Positions 1 through 8,360 of a stretch of 64,000 nt of DNA are shown piece after piece. A program made the position numbers and the translations under genes. Below the pieces are notes generated by a model. That model had not been told where the DNA came from. It saw nothing but the letters and a program-made list of their open reading frames with translations, and searched no databases. This DNA comes from JBKCUK01 sp046318415. GTDB taxonomy: Bacteria; Pseudomonadota; Alphaproteobacteria; Caedimonadales; Caedimonadaceae. The stretch is from contig JBKCUK010000009.1 in assembly GCA_046318415.1 (NCBI GenBank), forward strand, positions 124,001-188,000. The letters are read 5' to 3'. How positions within the stretch are numbered: the stretch's first letter is position 1; each line of letters begins with the position of its first letter.

Positions 1-354
1 GGCAGTTTCGATGATGCAGCCCGCGTCCTCACGGGCCGTTTGCGCCGCCATATGAAGCGCCTTCGGGATCATCATCGCCACCACGATGTGCATCCATCGC
101 CTGCCGAGAACGTTCCCTACTTCGTCTTGAATGCGGAAACTCTGCCCGAAGAAAATGCGTCAGAAGACATGACCGCTGCAGTCGTTGCCGAAACCACAAA
201 GGAAATCCCGACCTTAAGCGTGGGGGATGCGGTGATGCGTATGGATCTTTCGGATGTGCCGGCTTATGTATTCCGCAATGCCCGCCACGGCCGCATCAAT
301 TTCCTTTATCGCCGCGGTGATGGCCACATTGGCTGGGTCGACCCACAGGCCTAA
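1..354 (+). CDS. hpf: Ribosome hibernation promoting factor, long form (3' part)
   Basis: The open frame runs in from the left edge, so the N-terminal part is missing. The first visible residues (SFDDAARVLTGRLRRHMKRL) match the end of the HPF/RaiA RNA-binding domain, where a helix leads into the basic HHRHH linker. The last 50 or so residues form the C-terminal dimerisation domain of long HPF, recognisable by VGDAVMRMDL, VFRNARHGRINFLYRR and a final DGHIGWVDP. In long-HPF bacteria this domain pairs 70S ribosomes into inactive 100S dimers in stationary phase. A TTG lies in frame at 40, but the family similarity continues upstream of it, so it is not the start. The usual neighbours rpoN and ptsN are not visible. 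Confidence 0.9.
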   Translation, partial: GSFDDAARVLTGRLRRHMKRLRDHHRHHDVHPSPAENVPYFVLNAETLPEENASEDMTAAVVAETTKEIPTLSVGDAVMRMDLSDVPAYVFRNARHGRINFLYRRGDGHIGWVDPQA

Positions 355-983
355 GACTCTTGCAGAGTGCAAAGGGCGGAGGCTGAAAAAAACGCTTTCC
401 GCCCGTGCAACACGCCTTTGCATCAGACAGCAACGTGAAGCGTCCCTGCGCAAGTGCAGAGCTGGCGCGCTTTCCTGTCCAGCTCTGCTCAACGGCACGG
501 CAAGGATTTAAGGTTTCTCTGTCCAGTTCTTAGTCACGACACAGCTGGGGCGTTTGGTCTCGACTGCTTCGCTCTCAGGGTCCGCGATGCGCGAGCATAA
601 AGATAACCCCACATTGGTGCTTTACTCTAAGAGGGTCAAAGTCCGTTTTGTCTCATCCCGCAGGCTTTTTTAGGGGCAAGACATTCTCAAAAGCCTTGTC
701 ACTGGGGGGGGATGTTCGCGAAGGCCATCCTTCCTGGGACCTTGCGACATCACCCACTCGGCTCGCTGACAAGCAAGCAGCTCACAACCTATGGCGCCCC
801 CTGCTCACAGCGGAAAGGGCATAGGTGATCTCGGCACTCGAGGGGGCCGCGAATATGAACAAATCAGAGACTTTTTTTAAGTTTTTTGTCCGCCGCGCGC
901 CCAAGGGATTTCCACCCTCTTCTCCTTGATGACCTATGCCTGAGGAAATTTGCCTTGTGCAGTGTAAAACCAATGGAGATTGG
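355..983. other. Gene-free stretch with two inverted repeats
   Basis: No open frame here has a ribosome binding site or family similarity I can recognise. Two inverted repeats are visible. GGGCGGA pairs with TCCGCCC shortly after the hpf stop (about 375-405) and may end hpf transcription, but no T-run follows. AGGCTTTT (662-669) pairs with AAAAGCCT (689-696). Since a gene remnant follows directly, the stretch may be decayed coding sequence. Confidence 0.4.
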
Positions 984-1181
984 TTAGTCCGCCTCCAGCT
1001 GATCAATCCAGGAGGGATCTTGCTTAAAACGGGCATTGCGCCTGCCAAGATCACCGATGACCGCGATCTTGAGCGCCTGAGGCAGGGCGCGCACGAATCA
1101 GATACGCTCTATGGCTTGTTCTGCCAGCGCCGCGGAACCGGCACATTATCTGATTTCTTTCATGACGCGCTCTCTATCTGA
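984..1181 (-). pseudogene. Remnant of the 3' end of a Sel1-family exported protein gene
   Basis: On the minus strand the frame ending in TAA at 984-986 reads VRALPQALKIAVIGDLGRR and then NARFKQDPSWIDQLEAD. This matches the C-terminus of the large Sel1-repeat protein whose gene ends at 51569 (VRALPEELKIAVISDLGRR, then NARFKQDHPWIDQLDD). The DNA at 996-1094 aligns without gaps to 51593-51691 at roughly 87% identity by hand count. Upstream in the same frame are a TGA (in ERI*FVRAL) and a TAA, and similarity fades, so only the tail of a former paralog survives. The plus-strand open frame across it (936-1181) is its shadow. Confidence 0.75.
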
Positions 1182-1297
1182 AATCAGGGTGGGCAAACCC
1201 CTTGTTTAACATCTGAAAGCTGTTGCGCAAACTGAAGTTGACAAAGGCACAGCGCCTAATACTTGGAAAAAGCGGACGCATTAGGCACTCAATCTTA

Positions 1298-2308
1298 TTA
1301 TTTCCACAGCGCCTGAGATAGTCTCGGCAGGATGGTGTCGAGGCGATAGTCAAGACCGGAATGACCATCCGGAAATTCTTCGTAATGATGCGGCACCCCA
1401 AGTGCCGTTAAGCGCTTTGTTAACCGTCTGGCACCGTAATGCAGATGGTATTCGTCCTGACAGCCACATTCTATAATCAGGCATTTCAGGGCCTTAAGAT
1501 TGTCGGAAAAATCCTTGGCCATGTGCAGCGGATCAAAACGCAGCCAGCGCTGCCAGCGGGTAGGGTCAAGCTCCAGGGTATGAAGGTCGACCGGTAGCAC
1601 GGCGCCATAGGGTACGCCCTCTTGAGGATCATAGGAGGCCGCCATGGCAATGGTCATCAGGGTGGGAATATCAAAGCCTGTGGGTTTATGGGAGGCCTTG
1701 AAGGCCGCCATAAAGACCTCAATCGAGCCTTCATAGCGCGCCAAATGATTGGCGACTTTGGGCATATCGGCGAGATAAACCAGCTCAAAGGCCATATCGC
1801 CAGCAAGGCAGCCCACGGCTGACCAGGTGACGGGATCCTTGATGGCATTATAAAGGGCCCCATAGCCTCCTGAGGAATGGCCAAAAAGACCGCGGCGACC
1901 TTGTCCACCGCAGGGAAAAGCCGATTCCACCTCAGGCACAAGGGCCTCCTTTAGGAAATCCTGCCAATGACCGAGAATGGGGGAATTCACGTACTGATTG
2001 CCGCCCAATGAAGTAAAGGCATCGGGAATGGCCACCACCGCAGGCAGCATTCCCTCGCCCATCAGACGATCCAGGCGCTCGGGCAGGTTCTCACGAAAGC
2101 CTTGCCAAGACAGGTGGGCGGGACCTGAACTGGTATAAGCCGCAAGATCAATTAAAAGTGGGGGCGGATTGGTGGCATCATACTGGGCAGGTACATAGAT
2201 CCAGACTTCGCGCGAGGTGGGATCGCCAAGCTTGTTTTGCAGCTGACGCTCGCCATTGACAATCACTTTTTCAAGACGCCCTGCAGGGTGAGAAAAGACC
2301 CGACGCAT
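1298..2308 (-). CDS. Alpha/beta-hydrolase esterase (esterase D / PF00756-like)
   Basis: This 336-residue protein resembles the putative esterase family that includes esterase D and enterochelin esterase. The nucleophile elbow is GHSSGG (Ser about residue 144), preceded by a typical strand (RRGLFGHSSGG). A late acid (CQDEYH) and a catalytic His in FPDGHSGLDYR complete a likely Ser-Asp-His triad. There is no signal peptide, so it is probably cytoplasmic. The ATG has a strong AAGGAGG ribosome binding site ten bases upstream. The gene stands alone between the Sel1 remnant and a hairpin terminator. The substrate cannot be told from the sequence; hydrolysis of acyl esters is inferred from the fold. 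Confidence 0.8.
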   Translation of the reverse strand: MRRVFSHPAGRLEKVIVNGERQLQNKLGDPTSREVWIYVPAQYDATNPPPLLIDLAAYTSSGPAHLSWQGFRENLPERLDRLMGEGMLPAVVAIPDAFTSLGGNQYVNSPILGHWQDFLKEALVPEVESAFPCGGQGRRGLFGHSSGGYGALYNAIKDPVTWSAVGCLAGDMAFELVYLADMPKVANHLARYEGSIEVFMAAFKASHKPTGFDIPTLMTIAMAASYDPQEGVPYGAVLPVDLHTLELDPTRWQRWLRFDPLHMAKDFSDNLKALKCLIIECGCQDEYHLHYGARRLTKRLTALGVPHHYEEFPDGHSGLDYRLDTILPRLSQALWK

Positions 2309-2362
2309 GAACCATCAACCTCCTTTATAAGTTGCAGGCTATCATGGCCCAGAACGCATCAA

Positions 2363-2392
2363 AGGAAAAGGGCTTCCCAAGGGGGAAGCCCT
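2363..2392 (-). terminator. Rho-independent terminator
   Basis: A perfect 10-bp stem, AGGGCTTCCC (2369-2378) and GGGAAGCCCT (2383-2392), has a four-base loop. On the minus strand TTTTCC follows, so it ends the giant-protein gene that stops at 2439. On the plus strand it is followed by GACTTTTTC, so it could work in both directions. Confidence 0.8.
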
Positions 2393-2438
2393 GACTTTTT
2401 CTTGTGGATAGTCTTCGCTAAAAGTTAGATACGACTGT

Positions 2439-5267
2439 TCATTTCTCTTGCTTGCGTCCCTCTTCAACCTCGCGGATCAGGGTTTTGTGGGTCTCCATCA
2501 ATTCACGGTCAATTTCTTCAATGCTGAGGTTCGTGAGACGCTTGAGGGTTTCTAGAACCATAAAATGAGAAAACTCAAATTGACGTGCGCGGCTGTGCTC
2601 GAACATCACCATCTGGTTCAACGCAGCAAGCTGTTCCTGCCACTGATTACCTTGGTCTTGGAGGGGAGAATTTGCAGCGCCAAGATCTTTTCTCTCGGAC
2701 AGGAGGTTCAGAACCCACCCATGCAGCCTGGTAACCTGGTCCCGCAAGAAGTTCACCTCTGCGGCGTGGGCTTGAACCAAGTCTGTAAGCGGCAAGTTTT
2801 CGGCACTTTTCACAGGCACAAGAATCTCGGGATAAAGGACAGATACATGTCCAGGACTGGACGCCGCACCAACCTCTTCAGGGGTAATTGGATCTTCAAC
2901 TTCACTTCTTGCTACCGCGGTTTGCTGTAACGTGGCGCTCTCAGCATCCATGGCTGGCGTTGTCATCGATCTTTTGTCTTGGTCTGCCTTGGTTTCTTGC
3001 GCAACTTCTGGCTGCCCGCGCAGGTCCTCAAGGATTTGAGCGCTGGACACAGCATGATCCGTTGCTGCTTTTCCAGATTTTTCCTCGCCAGTTAAGACCG
3101 TAGGTGCATCATTGCCCGCGTTATTCACGGTTGCTTGGTTTTCAACGGCGGTAGAAGAAAGCGTGGATGGCGGAGTGCCCTTCTTAGCTTTCTTCTTTTT
3201 GCTCTTTTTACTTGGTGTGACCGCAGCGTTTGCAGACAGCGGACGATCATCCCACAGGCTGGACTGCCATTCCAATTGCGCTTTCAGCGCCGCATCGTAG
3301 TCCCGCTTAATTTGTAAGAGCGTCACGTTAAGCTGCTCCAGCGGTGGAGTGACTTCTAGCTTATGATGTTGCAGGATCGCAGAAAGTGCCTCGATTTTAA
3401 TGGTCATTCTGAGGAGTAATTTTTGAATTTCCTTTTCAGATAGGGGCGGGAAAGAAACCTTCGCCTCGCCAAGCCCAAGCCGCTTGGCCAGCGGTAATCT
3501 GACATAAGCCCGCGCACTCATGGGAAGTTCACCCCGTACATAAAGCGCCTCATCCAGTCTTCGAGTCGGCATTTTCAAATAACTTTTGGGTCGTTCCCCG
3601 GCAATAAAATTCAGAATGCTCTCCGCTTTTCCATCAGTGCGAAAGATGGCCATCTCGATGCGATCAAATTGGCCTGGAACGAGGCCAAGCCAATTCTGGT
3701 ATAGGAGGGACTTTTGTTCATGATAAACGCGATCAAGCGCTTCTAGAAACTGCAGCTTTTCAGACATACCCTGTGGGTTCTTAAATCGAATTGTTCTCTC
3801 TTTCAAGTCATCGGCATCCAATTTCAGCATTGCTAGTTCGCCAATTTTAAAAATGCCAAAAACCATTCGATACCATGTTCCCCTGATAGCGTCAGCGTAG
3901 TTTTGCATGCTGAGCCCATGGACAGGAATGAGTTCCCGTCCTCCCTCGCGACAAAGCATGATTTGACGCTGTGCACTTAGGCAAAAATCAAGGTTGGCGC
4001 CCACTTCATAGGTATCCAATGACAGGGGAACAGGTTTCTTGGCTGCGTTGGGATCTGGGAAAGCCCAGAAACAATACCCTGGGGGCATTTGGTAACCGGA
4101 CGAATCAAACTCTCCGACCCTAGAGCGCCAACTTTCCTTGACGAATAACTCGGTCGCAATGGCCCGGCTGATCTCATGATGATCCTGCAAAAATACTTTT
4201 TGATATCCAGGGAAAAGCTGCCCTGCTCTATCCCCCATAAAGGCCTGTAAAAGTAGGGTATAAAACTCGTGATAAAAAAGCGTGGCCATTTGCAACGTGT
4301 GCGCATCATGCAAGACTGAGCTGACTTCATCGATCGTCCGTTGATAAAGAGCATCCTTTATGAGGCTCTTTAGAAAATGCACGAAACCATCGCTTTCCGC
4401 CGTATTATCAATACTCTGGGAAAGATAGGCCAGCACCCGCTGGGTCTCGCTCCAATGCTCAGAAACTTGGGGAACTTTTGTGACATAATCTGCAACCGAA
4501 AAAGCTTTGCCACCATTGGAGGAATGGTCCGGCATGAACTTGGTCAGGTAATTCAAGCCAGGATCTGAGAGGACTTCTTCTAAGATCTTGTGTTCTAAGA
4601 GGCAGCGCAGGGTATCTTTTTTCGACTGCAAAATGATCTGTTGTGCTCGCGCCATGGCTCTGTAATAGCGCTGCAATAGCTGATCCGCGGACAAATGAGG
4701 GATATGAACCAGCTCGGCTTGGGTATCGACGAGAAGATTACGAAATTGAGTCATTACAAATTCGTCAGTGGACAACTCGGCAAGGTGGGAGATCAAGCGC
4801 GTCGCGACCAATCGCTCCAGCAGGCCACGCACCACAGCTTTATAAGGGGCAGAGTCTGGCGAGGGTGAGCCCTCAAACGGCTCAGCATTTTGCATAATTT
4901 GCGGAGCTTGCTCGGCGCTGAAAGCATGGGATGGGGGCGTCCTGTCACGGTTACTGACAGTTTCGGGCGCATTCAGTTTTGCCAGAATCCAGATAATCTT
5001 TTGATCTTCAACTACCTTTGCGAGGGCTGCTGCGCGGGTGAGACGCGGAACGAGCACTCGAGGATCATCAGCCAGATAGCTTCGCAAATCCTTTTGTAAT
5101 CTCGGCAGCAGATATTGCTTAAGGTAAGCTTTTTGGGTCTGGCGATGGTCTCGTACCCTTTGTGCAATCTCTGAGTTGATCTCATTTTCAGTTAAACTGG
5201 CTAAGCAGGGGGTCGCGGTCACCGCGACCAGCAACAAGGCGGCCACTTGCCGATAGGTTCGTCTCAT
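2439..5267 (-). CDS. Giant exported coiled-coil protein, paralog 1 of 3
   Basis: I do not recognise this protein as a named family. The start chosen is the ATG at 5267, giving 942 residues. It follows AAGGGA and begins a clear signal peptide (MRRTYRQVAALLLVAVTATP, then a CLAS cleavage region); the open frame extends 23 codons further upstream without such features. The body is helical and charged. A Lys-rich stretch (KKSKKKKAKKG, about residues 684-696) leads into a Ser/Thr/Glu-rich low-complexity linker, then a helical C-terminus with LETLKRLTNLSIEEIDREL. The two genes upstream encode proteins of the same layout: a signal peptide, an AIRGTWYR-type block, the Lys-rich linker, and a related C-terminal block. 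No catalytic motif is visible. Secretion or surface location and a host-interaction role are inferred. Confidence 0.85.
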   Translation of the reverse strand: MRRTYRQVAALLLVAVTATPCLASLTENEINSEIAQRVRDHRQTQKAYLKQYLLPRLQKDLRSYLADDPRVLVPRLTRAAALAKVVEDQKIIWILAKLNAPETVSNRDRTPPSHAFSAEQAPQIMQNAEPFEGSPSPDSAPYKAVVRGLLERLVATRLISHLAELSTDEFVMTQFRNLLVDTQAELVHIPHLSADQLLQRYYRAMARAQQIILQSKKDTLRCLLEHKILEEVLSDPGLNYLTKFMPDHSSNGGKAFSVADYVTKVPQVSEHWSETQRVLAYLSQSIDNTAESDGFVHFLKSLIKDALYQRTIDEVSSVLHDAHTLQMATLFYHEFYTLLLQAFMGDRAGQLFPGYQKVFLQDHHEISRAIATELFVKESWRSRVGEFDSSGYQMPPGYCFWAFPDPNAAKKPVPLSLDTYEVGANLDFCLSAQRQIMLCREGGRELIPVHGLSMQNYADAIRGTWYRMVFGIFKIGELAMLKLDADDLKERTIRFKNPQGMSEKLQFLEALDRVYHEQKSLLYQNWLGLVPGQFDRIEMAIFRTDGKAESILNFIAGERPKSYLKMPTRRLDEALYVRGELPMSARAYVRLPLAKRLGLGEAKVSFPPLSEKEIQKLLLRMTIKIEALSAILQHHKLEVTPPLEQLNVTLLQIKRDYDAALKAQLEWQSSLWDDRPLSANAAVTPSKKSKKKKAKKGTPPSTLSSTAVENQATVNNAGNDAPTVLTGEEKSGKAATDHAVSSAQILEDLRGQPEVAQETKADQDKRSMTTPAMDAESATLQQTAVARSEVEDPITPEEVGAASSPGHVSVLYPEILVPVKSAENLPLTDLVQAHAAEVNFLRDQVTRLHGWVLNLLSERKDLGAANSPLQDQGNQWQEQLAALNQMVMFEHSRARQFEFSHFMVLETLKRLTNLSIEEIDRELMETHKTLIREVEEGRKQEK

Positions 5268-5378
5268 GATTTCCCTTTTTTGTATGTGTAAAAGTTGGAC
5301 TGACGAAGGGCTAGCAGAAAAACGAATTTTGACCAAGGTGCTTTTTGGTCTGAGCTAAAAAAGCAAAGTAAGACGACG

Positions 5379-5406
5379 GCCCATGGAAAAATCTATTCCA
5401 CGGGCC
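5379..5406 (-). terminator. Possible terminator hairpin
   Basis: GGCCCATGGAA (5379-5389) pairs with TTCCACGGGCC (5396-5406) with one wobble pair. It lies just past the stop of paralog 2. The T-rich tract on the minus strand begins about ten bases beyond the stem, so this is not a textbook terminator. Confidence 0.45.
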
Positions 5407-5436
5407 AAGCTCGACCGCCACCCACGCGGTGAAAAT

Positions 5437-8244
5437 CTAATGATTGGTCTGATAGTGTGAGTTGATTTGGTTTTGACGGGTGCGGCGGATCTCTTCAGAA
5501 ATTTGTGCATCACTCAATCCCGTCAACCGCTTCAATGTCTCAAGCATCAAGGCTCTATCCCTTTGGGCCATGTATACCTCGTTTTGCAGGGCGGTCTGCT
5601 GCTGTCTCAGCTCATGGTTATGACGGTGCATCGTGATGAGATTATCAGCCATTTCACGGTTCACCGCATCCCTATGATAAATAGCCTTCAGCAAAGAGGC
5701 ATTATCTTGCTGAAGTTGAATGAGTTCTTGGGTCGAAGCCGCTTCTGGTTTTAAAGCATCCCCATTCACCGGGTCTACAGGTACAGGGACCTTTGTGATT
5801 TCCGCTAAAGCCCGAGGGGTCACTTGTTGTGTCTCATTACCACCTTGCAGCTTAGACAGGTCCAAGGCCTCTTCTTGAGGATGAGCATCACCCCTACCCC
5901 CAGCATCCGAACTTTCAGATGAAACAGTGCTTGGCTCTCCACCTTCACTTTTGTCCGCTTTATAATCAGGTTTTGATTTTGAGAGTTTTTCTTCAAGGTC
6001 CCCGCTCACTGGTGGCATGTCTGTGCTTAAAGACTCAGACAAGCTGAGTGGGCGCGCCCTTGACACTGGACTTGGTTCGGCCCAGTTGGTCTTGAGTTCA
6101 ATCTCGAATTGCCCCAATTTCGCAATGAAATCTGCAGGCTTTGATTCGACTGCTTCACGCGCACTTGACGTTGAAAGTTCTGGAAGATCCTTGATGGTTA
6201 GGGCAGAAGGTTTCTCGGCCTTCGCTGTTTTTTGGGTTTTCTTTTTCTTTTTTACAGCTTTTTTCTTTTGCTCCACATCAGGCTTGGATTTCTCCTGAAG
6301 GAGAAGCGCGTCCATTTTCTTCTCAAAGGCTTTATAGCGTTCACGAACTTCTTTGTGCGCTGTTTCATAGTCTTCAAGGACACTTGTTTTAGAAAGGCCC
6401 GCTGCACGCAAGACATAGGCCATGAGGGCTACCTTGCGACCCAGCAATTCGATGGCTTGGGTCAGGACAGGTAATGATACCTGTAGGCCATGTTGCTGAC
6501 GTTGCTCAAGGGGCAGCCTTAAATAGCGCCACAATGAATCGTAATGGGGTAAGGGGGCAATTTCACCCTCCCTGTCCTTGCACCGAAAACATAACCTAAG
6601 GCATGAGGTTTCATCCTTCTGTTCAAAATGATCCATGATCTCTGACAAGGCTTGGCTTTCGCGCCAGGATTCAGGAAAATAATCCTTAAAACTGGGCTCA
6701 TTCAGCACATAGCCATAGAAATCCTTCTTTTGGCCCTGATAAACATCAAAAAAAGCCTCTAATACCCCATAGAGGGCAATACTACCCTTGGGCAACTTAG
6801 GCACGTAATAACCAAAGCTGTCTTTGATACTTTCAAGAAAATGATCCCGCGCAGACGCGTAAAGATAGCGCAACAAAGTACCGCGGATGGCATCTTTGTG
6901 TTTCTCCAGGTCCAGTTCATAGGCAAAGAAATCCTGATCTTGCTGTCCCCGTGAATGCAGCTTAATCGCCTGACGTGCGCCAAAAAAATGAGAATCGGAA
7001 TGTAAAAAAATGACATTCAAGGTTGCATCGTTATGCTGGCTTTCATCGGCAATGTCTGGAACGGGTAAAATTTCGGCAACGGTTTCATAGGGTAAAAGCT
7101 TTACATCCTTTGCCAAACCACGGGTAAGCGATAACCACTTGCGATTGGTTTGCAAGTTCATGCCGCACAGTTGAGACAGCCAGTGGGAAACCAGCACGCG
7201 CCCCTGGGAGTCTGCCGGATAGCTCAGTTTATATTTTGGCGCCAACGTGGTCAGAAGAGTACCGTGAACCCGCTCAAGCAGACCTAAGGATGCATGGGCG
7301 ATGGCGTAGGTACACACAAGCTCAGGCAGAATTTTCTGATTTGGCTGCCAGATAAGTCCCTGTTGTGCCAATAGCTGCTTAAAAGACTTAAAGCCGTCCT
7401 TCTGGCTGTGAGTATCGCGCACCACTTTTTGAATTTTGGCCGCAGTGCGCCAGATCACAGGAAGAAAAGAGGCTTCCAAAAGATAAATATCTGGAAATTC
7501 TAGATCCTGCCAATCCAGACTTTTGAGATCAACCTGGGGGTAAAATTGTCCCATGACGTTATCGACACGGCGCTGAACAGCTGGGTGACGGCGCAAGAGA
7601 GTGGAGATGGCATGGTGGCACAGCTCAGACTGCTGGAAAATGAGACCCAATTCGTTGTAAAGCTGATTTTGCTCGTCAACTGTTTTGCGGTCGCCTAGGT
7701 ATTTCATGAACTTATGGGTAAAGTAATCTACCCTCAGCTTTGCCGCGACACCGCGTATGGCCTCATAGACTTCAGTTTTCCACAGCAGGGCATAGGTGAC
7801 ACACTGGGCCATAGGGCTCTCTGGATCAAGCTGGTTTACCGTCCCCCAATTCTGGCGATGTTGGCGAATCAGAAAATTATAGTTATAGGGCATGACATTC
7901 TTTGATTCTTCGAGTGGCGGAAGATAGGGCTTCCCGTCATGATCACTTGATTTAGCCGCATCGTAGCAGAAAACATCATACACATAGCGCGAGCGGGCAT
8001 AAGCCGAGCCCAAAACGGTATATGGGTTTATCCATGACACTTCACTATTATTGCGGACGACTTTGGGAAGGAGTTCAATGGCTTTTCCCCACATATACCG
8101 CACATGGCGTTCGTCCACTTCCGAGATCAACGCTTTGGGGTTTTCCGGCACTTCCATGAGTTCATGGAGCGTAAGATCAGATGCAATACTTGATGTGACA
8201 TACAGCCAAGAAAACAAACCCAAAAACCGAATGCGGTGACGCAT
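5437..8244 (-). CDS. Giant exported coiled-coil protein, paralog 2 of 3
   Basis: This protein of 935 residues is homologous to its two neighbours and not recognised as a known family. The start is the ATG at 8244, six bases after AAGGGA, with the signal peptide MRHRIRFLGLFSWLYVTSSI and cleavage near IAS. The open frame reaches 8364 and overlaps the previous stop, but that extension crosses a terminator hairpin and is probably not translated. The first 600 or so residues are mixed helical (AIRGTLLRYLY matches AIRGTWYRMVF in paralog 1). A very Lys-rich segment (KKKAVKKKKKTQKTAKAEK, about 655-678) opens a Ser/Glu-rich linker. A predicted coiled coil and the block LETLKRLTGLSDAQISEEI close the protein. 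No enzyme motif is visible. Function unknown; export is inferred from the signal peptide. Confidence 0.85.
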   Translation of the reverse strand: MRHRIRFLGLFSWLYVTSSIASDLTLHELMEVPENPKALISEVDERHVRYMWGKAIELLPKVVRNNSEVSWINPYTVLGSAYARSRYVYDVFCYDAAKSSDHDGKPYLPPLEESKNVMPYNYNFLIRQHRQNWGTVNQLDPESPMAQCVTYALLWKTEVYEAIRGVAAKLRVDYFTHKFMKYLGDRKTVDEQNQLYNELGLIFQQSELCHHAISTLLRRHPAVQRRVDNVMGQFYPQVDLKSLDWQDLEFPDIYLLEASFLPVIWRTAAKIQKVVRDTHSQKDGFKSFKQLLAQQGLIWQPNQKILPELVCTYAIAHASLGLLERVHGTLLTTLAPKYKLSYPADSQGRVLVSHWLSQLCGMNLQTNRKWLSLTRGLAKDVKLLPYETVAEILPVPDIADESQHNDATLNVIFLHSDSHFFGARQAIKLHSRGQQDQDFFAYELDLEKHKDAIRGTLLRYLYASARDHFLESIKDSFGYYVPKLPKGSIALYGVLEAFFDVYQGQKKDFYGYVLNEPSFKDYFPESWRESQALSEIMDHFEQKDETSCLRLCFRCKDREGEIAPLPHYDSLWRYLRLPLEQRQQHGLQVSLPVLTQAIELLGRKVALMAYVLRAAGLSKTSVLEDYETAHKEVRERYKAFEKKMDALLLQEKSKPDVEQKKKAVKKKKKTQKTAKAEKPSALTIKDLPELSTSSAREAVESKPADFIAKLGQFEIELKTNWAEPSPVSRARPLSLSESLSTDMPPVSGDLEEKLSKSKPDYKADKSEGGEPSTVSSESSDAGGRGDAHPQEEALDLSKLQGGNETQQVTPRALAEITKVPVPVDPVNGDALKPEAASTQELIQLQQDNASLLKAIYHRDAVNREMADNLITMHRHNHELRQQQTALQNEVYMAQRDRALMLETLKRLTGLSDAQISEEIRRTRQNQINSHYQTNH

Positions 8245-8320
8245 GGAAAATCCCTTGTTCAAGTGCTTCATGGAATGCTCTACCCGTTTTTTTGTTTCAT
8301 GGAAATGATCAATCAACATA

Positions 8321-8343
8321 AAAAAAGGGCGGTTAGTACCGCC
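8321..8343 (-). terminator. Rho-independent terminator
   Basis: GGCGGT (8328-8333) and ACCGCC (8338-8343) form a hairpin. On the minus strand CTTTTTTTATG follows. It lies 18 bases past the stop of paralog 3, separating it from paralog 2, so the tandem genes are probably at least partly independent transcription units. Confidence 0.8.
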
Positions 8344-8360
8344 ATTCAAAAAACCAAACT

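Noticed and set aside
500..980. Possible structural RNA in the gene-free stretch
   Set aside because: I checked by eye for tmRNA, SRP RNA and RNase P RNA landmarks and found none; a covariance-model search would settle it.
936..1181. Plus-strand open frame of 81 codons
   Set aside because: It is antisense to the Sel1 C-terminal remnant; the minus-strand frame shows clear protein similarity and this one does not.
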